From Herpetosiphon giganteus (GTDB taxonomy: Bacteria > Chloroflexota > Chloroflexia > Chloroflexales > Herpetosiphonaceae), in assembly GCF_016907925.1 (NCBI RefSeq), contig NZ_JAFBCZ010000019.1, forward strand, positions 1-64,000: a DNA stretch of 64,000 bases. The letters are read 5' to 3'. Positions 51,966 through 60,716 of this stretch are shown here, one piece after another. Both the position numbers and the translations under genes were made by a program. The notes under the pieces were generated by a model. The model worked only from the letters and a program-made list of their open reading frames with translations, searched no databases and had not been told where the DNA came from. The stretch's first letter is position 1. The number at the start of each line of letters is the position of its first letter.

Positions 51966-53356
51966 ACGTGACGCTCCTGTTGTAATTCATACCAACCATT
52001 CCAGCCATCGCTCAGCTCAAGCATTGGCTGGCTGAAATGGGGTTTGAGCAAACTCATCGCGATTGGCGAACGCCCACCCGCCTGACAATGCACAATCAAT
52101 GGTTGATCATTGGGAATTTCGGCCATGCGCTTGGGCAATTCATTTAATGGAATGTTGACCGCCTTGGCTCCATGACCGTTAGCATATTCCTCTGGCGTGC
52201 GCACATCGAGCACAAACGCCTGATCAAGCTGATCGACCAAGCTGGCTGCTGGTCGGCGTTGATAGTTCTGGCTGGGATTAGTTTTGAGCCATTCGGCTAG
52301 CATATCGGGCGTGATAAAGCCCTCAATCTGGTCGATGCCGATCATGCTTAGCTCGGTTTGGGCAGTTTTCGCTTCTGCTTCCGTGCCAATTAACACAACC
52401 TTACTCTCAACTGGGATAAACCAACCAGCCCAGCGATTGAGCATCGCGCCGCTGCTGAGGCTGAGCGCACCTGGAATGCTGGCTTGGGCAAAATCATTGG
52501 CCGAGCGTAAATCGATAACCAAGCGATTAGCGAGCTTAATGTCGACAAGGCTGAGGGCTGGCAAATGTTGCGGGCGTGGCTCAGGGCCATCGTGGTTGAT
52601 GCGTTTCATCGCGGCGAAATAGGGCGGTGGCGTTGGCTGGCCATCAAGCACTGTTGCCACAAAATCAGCCTCGTTCTGCTGTTTGAAAGCCCAATTAACC
52701 TGCTTTTCGTAGCCCAAGGTGCTTTGGGGCACGGCTCCCAGTGCTTTGCCACAAGCGCTGCCCGAACCATGGCCTGGCCAAACTTGCAGAAAATCGGGCA
52801 ACTGTTTAATTCGTTGCAATGACGTGAACAAATCTTGGGCCGCAGCTTGGCTTGTGCCTTGCACGCCAGCGGCTTTTTCGAGCAAATCAGGGCGGCCAAC
52901 ATCGCCAACAAACAATAAGTCGCCTGTGAAAATACCCATTGGTTGATCGCCAGCAGGCGTGTCGGTGAGCATAAATATCACATGTTCTGGGGTATGCCCA
53001 GGTGTGTGCAAGACCTCGATCTTCAAATTGCCAACCATCCAGCTGGTGCCATCGTTGATCAATTGCACATTGGGGTCGTTGTTGGCAAAAGCATAGTGCC
53101 AAGCTGCTGGGCCTGCCGCCGAAAGGTATAGTTTTGCGCCTGTAATCTGCGCTAACTCGCGGCTGCCTGAGACAAAATCGGCGTGAATATGGGTTTCAGT
53201 GATTGCGCTAATCCGCAGGCCAGCAGCTTTGGCAGCATTCAAATAGACGGTACTATCACGATGCGGATCAATAACTAAACCTTCGCCGGTTTTTTGGCAA
53301 CCAACCAAATAACTGGCTTGAGCCAATCCATCGTGATATAAGCGTTGGAAAAACAT
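51962..53356 (-). CDS. CstB-like persulfide dioxygenase-rhodanese fusion
   Basis: The 464-residue protein combines a metallo-beta-lactamase domain (about 1-250) with two rhodanese domains. The MBL domain has THIHADFVSGSREL, HTPGHTPEHVIF and a GDLLFVGDVGRPDL loop, as in ETHE1-type persulfide dioxygenases, which convert persulfides to sulfite or thiosulfate with one iron. The first rhodanese domain lacks its cysteine (VVLIGTEAEAK); the second has VHCQAGGRS. This is the CstB order. The gene is divergent from an ECF sigma factor, with 88 bases between. No CstR-type sulfur sensor is nearby. Confidence 0.9.
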   Translation of the reverse strand: MFFQRLYHDGLAQASYLVGCQKTGEGLVIDPHRDSTVYLNAAKAAGLRISAITETHIHADFVSGSRELAQITGAKLYLSAAGPAAWHYAFANNDPNVQLINDGTSWMVGNLKIEVLHTPGHTPEHVIFMLTDTPAGDQPMGIFTGDLLFVGDVGRPDLLEKAAGVQGTSQAAAQDLFTSLQRIKQLPDFLQVWPGHGSGSACGKALGAVPQSTLGYEKQVNWAFKQQNEADFVATVLDGQPTPPPYFAAMKRINHDGPEPRPQHLPALSLVDIKLANRLVIDLRSANDFAQASIPGALSLSSGAMLNRWAGWFIPVESKVVLIGTEAEAKTAQTELSMIGIDQIEGFITPDMLAEWLKTNPSQNYQRRPAASLVDQLDQAFVLDVRTPEEYANGHGAKAVNIPLNELPKRMAEIPNDQPLIVHCQAGGRSPIAMSLLKPHFSQPMLELSDGWNGWYELQQERHV

Positions 53357-53444
53357 AGACAGCCCTCCATTTTGCTGTTACATATTCTTGATGCGTTTGC
53401 TTGTACAATGGTTACATGGATTGGTTTGCAGTTAAGGAAGTGCG

Positions 53445-54077
53445 ATGCAAAAGCCATGGGAAATTGATGCCACCTACTATCAAGAGGAATCAGAGTTGAT
53501 TCAGGCCTTGCGGCGGCGTGAGCGCATGGCTTGTACTTGTCTGCTAAAACGTTATGCTTCACGTTTGTATCATGTGGCCCTCCGTATGGTGGGTGATGCC
53601 GATGAAGCCGAAGATGTGATTCAAGAGAGCTTTATTGAAGCGTGCCGTAAAATCGAGCAATATCGTGGTGATGGTGCGTTGGGTGCGTGGCTCCAACGGA
53701 TTGTAGTCAATAGCTGTTTTATGCGGTTGCGGCGTAAGCGCGCACAAACCGTATCAATCGACGAGCAGTTTGATTTGGAGAGTGCCAGCCCACGGCCTGA
53801 ATTGTGGGTTTTGGATCGTGAGCTGAGTGCTGAATTACGCAACGCGATTGAGCAATTGCCCCAAAGCTTACGAATGGCCTTGATTGCCCGTGATATTGAG
53901 CATTACAGCACCGAGGAAGCAGCCAAATTATTGCAGATAACACCCTCGGCATTGAAAGTGCGGTTACATCGAGCGCGTGCGGCTTTGCGCGATATTTTGG
54001 CTCAAGGCAGCGAAACGGCTGAGCCAGCGATCGATCATCTGACTGATCAGATGTTGGAAACACTATGCACTGCTTAA
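53445..54077 (+). CDS. ECF-type RNA polymerase sigma factor
   Basis: The 210-residue sigma-70 group IV factor has region 2 (YHVALRMVGDADEAEDVIQES, about 45-100) and region 4 (HYSTEEAAKLLQITPSALKVRLHRARAALRD, about 145-180). An N-terminal extension of 30 residues precedes region 2. No anti-sigma gene follows. It is divergent from the persulfide module; a shared control region with GTTACAT-like repeats at about 53380 and 53412 lies between. Its regulon is not known. Confidence 0.92.
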   Translation: MQKPWEIDATYYQEESELIQALRRRERMACTCLLKRYASRLYHVALRMVGDADEAEDVIQESFIEACRKIEQYRGDGALGAWLQRIVVNSCFMRLRRKRAQTVSIDEQFDLESASPRPELWVLDRELSAELRNAIEQLPQSLRMALIARDIEHYSTEEAAKLLQITPSALKVRLHRARAALRDILAQGSETAEPAIDHLTDQMLETLCTA

Positions 54078-54331
54078 TCCAGCCCGTCAATAGCCCGCCA
54101 GTCATCAAAATAGAGGTATGAAGATCGTAGAGAAAACAATTAATTTTTCTTTAATCGCGATAGAATCCAGTGCATGTGACCTCAATAAATTCTAGATTAA
54201 GATCTTGGCAAACTGGCAAGAGCACTACAATCGTAGCATGGCGTGTAGGGCCAATTGAACCACTGGCGTTGGCCATTACAAGGATAATGCACAATCGTTG
54301 GGCTTTTCATGTGTCTGTTATACTTGCTGGC

Positions 54332-55174
54332 ATGGATGATTCACAGCGCTTAGCTATGTATTTACAGGCATGGCATCTTTCGAACCCGCAGCTGCTTGAG
54401 CGCACCGTAACCAGCACCCTCTATACCGTGATGTATGCTGGTCAGACGTGTGTGCTTAAACTGCTGAATGCGCAAGAAACTGAGGAACAGCGTGGTGCCT
54501 TGGCGCTGCACTTGTTTCAAGGAAACGGCGCTGTGCAGCTGCTTCAGGCTGATACGCATGCCCAATTACTCGAATATGCGGCGGGAGATGAGCTTGTCAC
54601 GTTGGTCGAAGCGGGGGCAGATGCAGAAGCCACATGTATTGTTGCCGATGTCATTACGCGCTTACATTCAGTTCCGCAGACCAGCCCGCCGAGCGGATTA
54701 ATGGCGCTAGATCGCTGGTTTGCGGCATTATTTCGCCAAGCAAAGAGCGACGATTTAGCTGGAATCGCATCGATTTATGTGCGTGGAGATGCACGGGCGA
54801 CCCAGTTATTTGCTGAATCGCGTGAGCAACGGATTCTCCACGGCGATATTCATCACCGCAATATTCGCCATTCAGCCCGTGGCTGGCTTGCTTTTGATCC
54901 GAAGGGCCTTGTGGGAGACCGAGCCTATGAGTGCGCCAATACCCTGTGTAATCCGGTAATTCCTCAGCTCGTCCATAACGATCAGCGGCTGCTCAGTACC
55001 GCCACCATCCTTGCAGATCTGCTTAAACTTGATCGAGCGCGCATTCTCAGATGGACGTATGCTTATGCTTGCCTTAACGCAAGTTGGTGGCTTGCGATCG
55101 ATAGCGTTCAGGCGGTCAAGTTTGTTGAGTGGTCGCTTGCGATCGCTCAGCGCATCGAACCACATCTCGATTAA
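54332..55174 (+). CDS. APH(6)-like aminoglycoside/hydroxyurea phosphotransferase
   Basis: The 280-residue protein is of the aminoglycoside/hydroxyurea kinase family (PF04655). ILHGDIHHRNIRH is the Brenner-type catalytic loop, followed by FDPKGLVGDRAYECANTL. These kinases phosphorylate streptomycin or hydroxyurea. The longer frame from 54170 begins with 54 residues of no family likeness. ATG 54332 is preferred; TATACT at 54319-54324 lies only seven bases before it, so the mRNA may be leaderless. The resistance role is inferred from family. Confidence 0.85.
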   Translation: MDDSQRLAMYLQAWHLSNPQLLERTVTSTLYTVMYAGQTCVLKLLNAQETEEQRGALALHLFQGNGAVQLLQADTHAQLLEYAAGDELVTLVEAGADAEATCIVADVITRLHSVPQTSPPSGLMALDRWFAALFRQAKSDDLAGIASIYVRGDARATQLFAESREQRILHGDIHHRNIRHSARGWLAFDPKGLVGDRAYECANTLCNPVIPQLVHNDQRLLSTATILADLLKLDRARILRWTYAYACLNASWWLAIDSVQAVKFVEWSLAIAQRIEPHLD

Positions 55175-55332
55175 TCGTGCATCTAGCAGCCTAGACATTT
55201 GATTATCGAAGCTCAGCGCACAGATTTGGGGTTGCGGATTATGTGCTTGAGCAAACGCGGAGGCAATTTAGCTTAAGCATAAACGGCACTCCGCGTCGCC
55301 AGGATGTACTGCTGGCTTAAGCAACTCTCAAT

Positions 55333-56364
55333 TTAGCCAGCGAGTAGCTCCCGAACCATCGGGATCACCTTAGTTCCATACAACTCGACGGCACGCATGC
55401 GTGAACTCATTGTTTGAGTTCCAGAGGTGTAGATAAGATCGAAACGGCCAACGCCGAGCGATGAAATCGTGCGCGCTATCTTGCGGGCCACGGTTTCTGG
55501 CGAGCCGATGTAGAGCGAGCCAGTATCGCGTTCGCGCTCATACTCGGCTCTGCTTGATGGTGGCCAGCCCCGATCTGCGCCAATTCGATCGCGCATGACG
55601 CGGGCGTGCGGCCAGTAGGCTTCCCATGCTTCTTCGTCAGTATCAGCAATAAAGCCTGGCGAGTGGATGCCAATCGGATGGGCTGTGGTGCCGAACTCGG
55701 CAGCAGAGCGTCGATACAACTCCATGTAGGGCGCAAACCGCTCAGGTGCACCACCAATGATCGCCAGCATCAGCGGAAACCCATAGTGGGCCGTGCGCAC
55801 GATCGACTCGGGAGTGCCACCAACACCGACCCACGTTCGCAGGTTTCCCGACTCGGTTTTGGGGAACACATCAGCGTTGACTAGCGAAGCACGCGTCGTG
55901 CCGCTCCAAGTAACGGGCTGCTCATCAAGTAATGCTGCAAAGAGTGCAATCTTTTCCTCAAACAACACGTTGTAGTTACGCAAATCGTAGCCAAACAAAG
56001 GGAATGATTCGGTGAACGATCCGCGTCCGAGGATAACTTCAGCCCGCCCGTTCGAAAGCGCATCCACGGTTGCAAAGCGCTGAAAGACCCGCACTGGGTC
56101 GTCGGAACTCAGGACGGTTACGCCTGAGGCGAGTTTAATGCGGTTGGTTCGCGTGGCGATTCCTGCCAACACTGTCTCGGGCGTTGAGATTGCATATTCC
56201 TCGCGGTGGTGTTCGCCGAGGGCAATCACATCGACCCCGATTTGGTCTGCAAGCACGGCCTCGTCGACGACTTGGCGAATCGCCTGAGCATAAGAAACGC
56301 GAGTCCCAGAGTCGTCGGTCGGCACATCGCCGAAGGTGTCCAAGCCAAAAATAATATCAGTCAT
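55333..56364 (-). CDS. LLM-class flavin-dependent oxidoreductase of a MarR-linked operon
   Basis: The 343-residue luciferase-like protein has IIFGLDTFGDVPTD, GVDVIALGEHHREEYAIST, RIKLASGVTVLSSDDPVRVF and EVILGRGSFTESFPLFG. It belongs to the F420/FMN-dependent group that oxidises small organic compounds. ATG 56364 has AGAGG upstream. Two copies of a 17-bp motif (56481-56497 and 56584-56600) lie in its promoter region, and the same motif lies before the marR gene. The substrate is unknown. Confidence 0.9.
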   Translation of the reverse strand: MTDIIFGLDTFGDVPTDDSGTRVSYAQAIRQVVDEAVLADQIGVDVIALGEHHREEYAISTPETVLAGIATRTNRIKLASGVTVLSSDDPVRVFQRFATVDALSNGRAEVILGRGSFTESFPLFGYDLRNYNVLFEEKIALFAALLDEQPVTWSGTTRASLVNADVFPKTESGNLRTWVGVGGTPESIVRTAHYGFPLMLAIIGGAPERFAPYMELYRRSAAEFGTTAHPIGIHSPGFIADTDEEAWEAYWPHARVMRDRIGADRGWPPSSRAEYERERDTGSLYIGSPETVARKIARTISSLGVGRFDLIYTSGTQTMSSRMRAVELYGTKVIPMVRELLAG

Positions 56365-56480
56365 AAAAAAGCCTCTTGAAATTGGTCTGGGCACGCTGCG
56401 GTGCGCCCAACTTACCCGCATTATTCGTCGATTCGTGTATTTTTAGTGGCTGAGCTAGCACCCAGCTACGCCATTAATTT

Positions 56481-56497
56481 GGTTTATACATAAACTA
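56481..56497 (-). promoter_or_regulatory. candidate MarR operator 1
   Basis: GGTTTATACATAAACTA, whose reverse complement TAGTTTATGTATAAACC differs from operator 2 at one base. It lies 117 bases before the oxidoreductase start. Confidence 0.55.
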
Positions 56498-56583
56498 TTA
56501 GCGTAAAAAAATGTGCTGCATTGCGCTTAGGATGCATGTTGTTTCCCGCTAATCGTTCCTTCCTCGCCTTCATATCGTATATT

Positions 56584-56600
56584 TAGTTTAAGTATAAACC
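56584..56600 (+). promoter_or_regulatory. candidate MarR operator 2
   Basis: TAGTTTAAGTATAAACC, an imperfect palindrome, lies 54 bases past the monooxygenase gene end, in the space before the luciferase-like gene. Confidence 0.55.
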
Positions 56601-56653
56601 ATTTAACTGAAATTCGCAATCATGTAGTATTCATTAAAAACGCTCGGTCAATT

Positions 56654-57784
56654 TTAGGGCAAACCAAGCACTGCCATCAGCTCGCTTGCAGCAGCCGCAC
56701 CAGCGCGATTTGCGCCAATGGTCGAGGCGGAAGGGCCGTAACCAACCAGATGCACGCTGGGATTGCTTGCGACCTGGGTTGCCAGCCGTCCAGTCATGGT
56801 AATGCCGCCGCTCGGCTCACGCAGCATGAGTGGCGCGAGATGGTCGAGGGCATTGCGAAAGCCAGTGCACCACAAGATAATATCGACCTGCTGATAGCTC
56901 CCATCCGCCCAGCGCACGCCATCTGCTTCGATTTCGGCAAACATGGGTAGGCGCTTGAGCACGCCACGAGCTTGCATTGCCTCAATCGTTGGAGTAAGCG
57001 CCAGCCCTGTGACCGAAACCACCGATGTGGGTGGCAAGCCACGCCGCACCCGATCTTCAACCATTGCTACCGCCGCTCGGCCACGTTCCTCGGTAAATGG
57101 GCCAGCAAAGAATTCTGGTGGTCGGCGTGTGACCCATGTCGTTGTTGTAACCCGCGAAATCTCGTTAAGCAACTGGATCGCCGAGATGCCGCCGCCAACG
57201 ACAAGCACATGCTGGCCGCTAAACTCCTCAGCATTTTGGTAATCGCGGGTATGGAGTTGGCGGCCTTGGAAACGTTCAGCGCCAGGATACTCTGGGATGA
57301 AGGGTTGTTCCCATGTGCCTGTGGCGTTGATCAGCCCCCGTGCCGACCAGATCCCGCGATCTGTTTCAACGCGGAAGCGTTCGCCACGTGCACAAACCAG
57401 CGTGACATGGACGGGTCGATAGACTGGGAGTTGGAACCTTTGCTCGTAGGCGGCGAAATACTCGGGCACGGCTACGCGCGCTGTTACCTCGGAGCTGTTT
57501 GGATCAACCACCTCGGAAAAGCGCATCCCCGGTAAGTCGTGAATCCGGTTGACAGTACTCAAGGTCAAGGATTCCCAGCGATCTTGCCATGCACCACCGG
57601 GCGCTGGTGCTTGATCGAGCACCACAAAGCCACGATGGGGTGCCAAGCCGCGCCGTTTAAGCTGATAGGCTGACGAGAGGCCAGCTTGGCCAGCGCCAAT
57701 CACAACAATCTCGGTCTTAATCGTGGCCGAGGGTTCTGATAGTGGTTGCTGATTAATGGAGTTATTCATGATGCTTATGCTCAT
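56654..57784 (-). CDS. FAD/NADPH-dependent flavoprotein monooxygenase
   Basis: The 376-residue flavin-containing monooxygenase has the FAD motif VVIGAGQAGLSSAYQLKRRG and the NADPH motif VLVVGGGISAIQLLNEISR. The FxGxxxHTRDY-type segment (FQGRQLHTRDYQNA) and CTGFRNALDHLAP are typical of the group. These oxygenate amines, sulfides or ketones. It follows marR by 47 bases on the same strand and so is probably in the same operon. Two in-frame ATGs are possible; the first was used. Confidence 0.9.
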   Translation of the reverse strand: MSISIMNNSINQQPLSEPSATIKTEIVVIGAGQAGLSSAYQLKRRGLAPHRGFVVLDQAPAPGGAWQDRWESLTLSTVNRIHDLPGMRFSEVVDPNSSEVTARVAVPEYFAAYEQRFQLPVYRPVHVTLVCARGERFRVETDRGIWSARGLINATGTWEQPFIPEYPGAERFQGRQLHTRDYQNAEEFSGQHVLVVGGGISAIQLLNEISRVTTTTWVTRRPPEFFAGPFTEERGRAAVAMVEDRVRRGLPPTSVVSVTGLALTPTIEAMQARGVLKRLPMFAEIEADGVRWADGSYQQVDIILWCTGFRNALDHLAPLMLREPSGGITMTGRLATQVASNPSVHLVGYGPSASTIGANRAGAAAASELMAVLGLP

Positions 57785-57831
57785 TCAAAAATGCGATCAG
57801 CGTGTTACTCGGTTATTCGTTGCATAAAAAA

Positions 57832-58269
57832 TTAGGCTGGTCGGAGAGCATGATTGAATCGGCGCAGCAGATCATGCAAGCTGTTGCCATCCTCTGGCGA
57901 GAGCACTGCCAAGCATTCGACAATCAACGCCTCATGCTCAGGAACAACCTGCGTCGCCAGCGTCGTACCATGAGGTGTTAGGCTGACGAGATGGGCACGG
58001 CCATCCTCGGGGTGGGGTTGGCGCGTAACGAGGCCAGCCTGTTCCATACGATTAAGCAGGCCAACAATGTTGCCTTTGCTCACCAACAAGCGATCAGCGA
58101 GCGCTTGCTGAACAAGACCAGGCGTGCGGTACAGCTGGGCCAACACATCAAATTGGGCTGAGGTGAGGTTATAGTTGGCAAGCTGGGCGGTTAGGCGCTG
58201 GCTGATCGCAGCCATCACACGATGGAGATGCAGCCATGTGCGTACTTCCTGACTCAAACGAGGTGGCAT
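57832..58269 (-). CDS. MarR-family transcriptional regulator
   Basis: The 145-residue winged-helix repressor has YNLTSAQFDVLAQLYRTPGLVQ, LADRLLVSKGNIVGLLNRM and GLVTRQPHPEDGRAHLVSLT, the beta wing. It binds palindromic operators as a dimer and is released by small phenolic or oxidant ligands. A 17-bp candidate operator lies 21 bases before its start, which predicts self-regulation. It probably controls the two oxidative enzymes that follow. Confidence 0.93.
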   Translation of the reverse strand: MPPRLSQEVRTWLHLHRVMAAISQRLTAQLANYNLTSAQFDVLAQLYRTPGLVQQALADRLLVSKGNIVGLLNRMEQAGLVTRQPHPEDGRAHLVSLTPHGTTLATQVVPEHEALIVECLAVLSPEDGNSLHDLLRRFNHALRPA

Positions 58270-58289
58270 AGCGCCGTCCTTCCTAAATA

Positions 58290-58306
58290 TAGTTTAAGTA
58301 TATACT
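58290..58306 (+). promoter_or_regulatory. candidate MarR operator 3
   Basis: TAGTTTAAGTATATACT, upstream of marR, matches operator 2 at 15 of 17 positions. The surrounding ATAGT/ACTAT extends the symmetry. Confidence 0.55.
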
Positions 58307-58516
58307 ATCTATGCGGCATGTCAATTTTGGCCAGCAGCATATCAATCGATGCGCCTTTATACGCCCTTGCTGAGCGTGCTGGTATCGGGCGATCGGGTTC
58401 TTTATCTCGCATTGCGCACTCGGTTCTGCCACTTGTTGAAACAACCAGCCATGGCGTATTATGAGCTCATATTGAGCGATGATGAACAGCGGCTTTGGCT
58501 GCCACCGAGGTGATTG

Positions 58517-58951
58517 ATGAATCAGGAGATTCTTGCGCAAACGTTGCAGGCAATTCAGAAAGAATATCCCAATGGTGATATTGGTGAGATTGGGATGTGG
58601 CTTGGTCGTCTTTTAGAAGATGCTGGGGAGGAGCAGTTGGCTGAGCGCCTCGATGCAGCGATTGATGATACATGGCCATGGGAAATAGTTGGGGTATTAT
58701 TTGAGGCTCTGAGTTGGTGGACGAGTGATGAAGGCTCTGCATTGTTGCGCACAACTGAGGGCTGGTTGCGCGAAGGCACTAATCTGCGCCGCATTCAGAT
58801 TGCCCTTGCCCAAGATACCTTTCCCTTTCGCGATGCCAATGAAATGTTTCGAGTGCTGGAAGGCATTGCCCAACGCTTCCCTGAGGTGGCAGATACCTGT
58901 CAGCGCTGGATCACATGGCGACACGAACACATCCTTAATCATGGCCCTTGA
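58517..58951 (+). CDS. hypothetical helical protein
   Basis: I do not recognise this 144-residue protein. It has no membrane segment and is mostly helical (ILAQTLQAIQKEYPNGDIGE, WLGRLLEDAGEEQLAERLDA, FRVLEGIAQRFPEVADTCQR). It is rich in tryptophan and acidic residues. A 20-codon frame (58451-58510, ends LWLPPR) lies just upstream and might be a translated leader or remnant. The start ATG follows GAGGTG. There is no linked gene. Confidence 0.6.
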   Translation: MNQEILAQTLQAIQKEYPNGDIGEIGMWLGRLLEDAGEEQLAERLDAAIDDTWPWEIVGVLFEALSWWTSDEGSALLRTTEGWLREGTNLRRIQIALAQDTFPFRDANEMFRVLEGIAQRFPEVADTCQRWITWRHEHILNHGP

Positions 58952-59091
58952 GACTCAGCTTGATAGATCTTTGAAATAATAAGCCCTACCATATTAGCAG
59001 GCTAATCTGTCGCTGGTTAGCAATAGAGCCGAAGCGGCAGCAATGGTCGCATGTCAAAAACTTTTCCTTGGCGCTGAGCATCAAAGCTGAG

Positions 59092-59697
59092 TTACAACAA
59101 GGGAAAATCTCCAAGTTTCAAGGGCAAAAGGCTCAGAAGTGGATGCGTAGCAGGAACTGCGTCGAACGAGGTCACGGTGATCTGGAAATCTGTGAGTTGC
59201 TGCACGCCCAAGGGGTGCCCATGCGGATGCTCAAAGCGACTTTCCCAATAAGCCAGCGACCCATGCAGAATCGAGCAGGGTGGCACATATAAGGATGGTT
59301 GGTGAAACAGTTCAAGAAACGAATCATCAGGCATCCATTGTGCAGTATGTCGCCGCGTCTCAAAGCTCATGGGCGCTGTATCAGGAGTGCCATAATGCAG
59401 CCCGACTCCAAATGGACAGTGGCCTGTTGTGCGCCATGTGTCGCCAATTGGAATTACATCTGGTTGGGTTGCCAATGCTGCATCAAGCTCTGCTTAGTCC
59501 TCAATCCACAAGAGTTCGAGGTACATGTTGTCGAAGTGGATGACATGTGAAGCAGTGCCCTCGCCCTCGTGAATCCCAATTGTCGTTTTGGGAATTAATC
59601 CAATCGTTCGCAGCGCCTCCATGGCTGTGCCACCCTTGGAAACCCATAGATAGAGATGATCGATCACCAACGGAGATGATTCCTGCAAGACCGACAT
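59092..59697 (-). pseudogene. VOC/glyoxalase-like protein split by an in-frame TAA
   Basis: Reading the minus strand from 59697, the frame runs to DNMYLELLWIED, then TAA (59494-59496), then continues in the same frame from AELDAALATQPDVIP to 59092. Together these form a normal VOC-type glyoxalase-like protein of about 200 residues. The IDHLYLWVSKGG opening and the EGTASHVIHFDN strand lie before the stop; HCPFGVGLHYG and LEPHGHPLG-type segments lie after. One base change (CAA or GAA to TAA) explains it. The gene may be dead or the stop may be read through. Confidence 0.7.
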
Positions 59698-59860
59698 AGG
59701 GCTTCCTCACAATTCGCAACCAAGAACAATCTACCATGAGCTGTATTATTGCAGAAACTGTATACTTTTGCCAAGCACAATACCCCAGTTCCTCTGTACT
59801 TTTCACCTGAATCAGCTTAGACAAAGCGCATCGGCAAGCGTGTAGGCTGAAGGATTCAAT

Positions 59861-59893
59861 AAAAAGCCCCTCGTCTGTGCTAGACGAAGGGCT
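59861..59893 (-). terminator. rho-independent terminator of the small hypothetical gene
   Basis: AGCCCCTCGTCT at 59865-59876 pairs with AGACGAAGGGCT at 59882-59893 (one mismatch), and TTTTT follows on the minus strand. Confidence 0.75.
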
Positions 59894-59913
59894 GAGGTGA
59901 GCGAAACTACCTG

Positions 59914-60255
59914 TTAGGCGGCACTATTGGCATCTTGGCGCAATGGCAAGAGCGGCATAATATCTTCTGGCTCTAACGAAGGATGAATATACATAATTGC
60001 CCCCCGCGGTGCATGGCGAATTGAGCCGCGCGAGTTGGCGATCAGAATAATTTCTGCATCGTCGCATTGATCAAGCCAACGAATTAAGTTTGGCGTGCAA
60101 ATGCTTGCATCGACAAAAATACGCTCGGGAACAAATTGTTGAAAGCATGCATTGATCATGCGTGGTGTAGTCACCATTAATGGCATTGCCAAAACTTCAA
60201 AACGGTCGATAAACCGTTGGCGAAGTTCATTACTCTCGGTGATCAAAACGACCAT
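59914..60255 (-). CDS. hypothetical small protein, receiver-like fold possible
   Basis: The 113-residue protein has alternating hydrophobic strands (MVVLITESNELRQRFIDRF, PERIFVDASICTPNLIRWL, AEIILIANSRGSI) that could form a small Rossmann- or receiver-like sheet, but the acidic pocket of a response regulator is not present. Its start has no strong ribosome binding site (GAGCACC). It is followed by a good terminator, which supports expression. Function is unknown. Confidence 0.6.
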   Translation of the reverse strand: MVVLITESNELRQRFIDRFEVLAMPLMVTTPRMINACFQQFVPERIFVDASICTPNLIRWLDQCDDAEIILIANSRGSIRHAPRGAIMYIHPSLEPEDIMPLLPLRQDANSAA

Positions 60256-60716
60256 CTGGTGCTCCTAGTTCCTCAGCATGGCTGGGTGAAGTAAAAATGT
60301 TTGCCACATAGCCAAAGAGTTCTATGTCGCAAAACATCGTCAACGATGCCTTTCCGAAGAACGTACATGAATGTTAGTCAAGAATTAAGTATCAAGTGTT
60401 GAATAAATGCATTTGCATTATAGTAGTAGCTATCATTGTTTACTCCACCAAAAAGCTAGCATAAAGGTACTATCTTGATTTAGGTCATGGCTTTGATAAA
60501 TGAGGGATACGCCCACGCGCAAAATATCCCCCACCTAGGTATTTGGCTCATCCTTGGTTGGAGCATACTAATACTAGAATAGGGGTTTTAGCTGATTTAA
60601 CCGCTGAATCATTCGTGTGCATATATGCGCTATGCTGTAGCCATATTTCTTGGAATAGGTGACGACAACAGCGTAGCCCGATAGTCCTAGATGAAGCTAG
60701 TTCTATACCTATATGA
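60256..60716. other. 461-bp intergenic region
   Basis: AT-rich, holding the promoter of the small minus-strand gene before it. On the minus strand it is also the 3' flank of the C25 peptidase gene, where no clear terminator is seen. I see no repeat, coding frame or structured RNA with confidence. Confidence 0.5.

Noticed and set aside
58312..58464. Plus-strand frame starting MSILASSISIDAPLYALAE before the hypothetical gene
   Set aside because: It is short, lacks a ribosome binding site and shows no similarity. It may be a remnant, but I cannot support a gene.
59501..59824. 107-codon minus-strand frame overlapping the VOC gene
   Set aside because: It is in a different frame from the recognisable VOC protein and lacks any domain.
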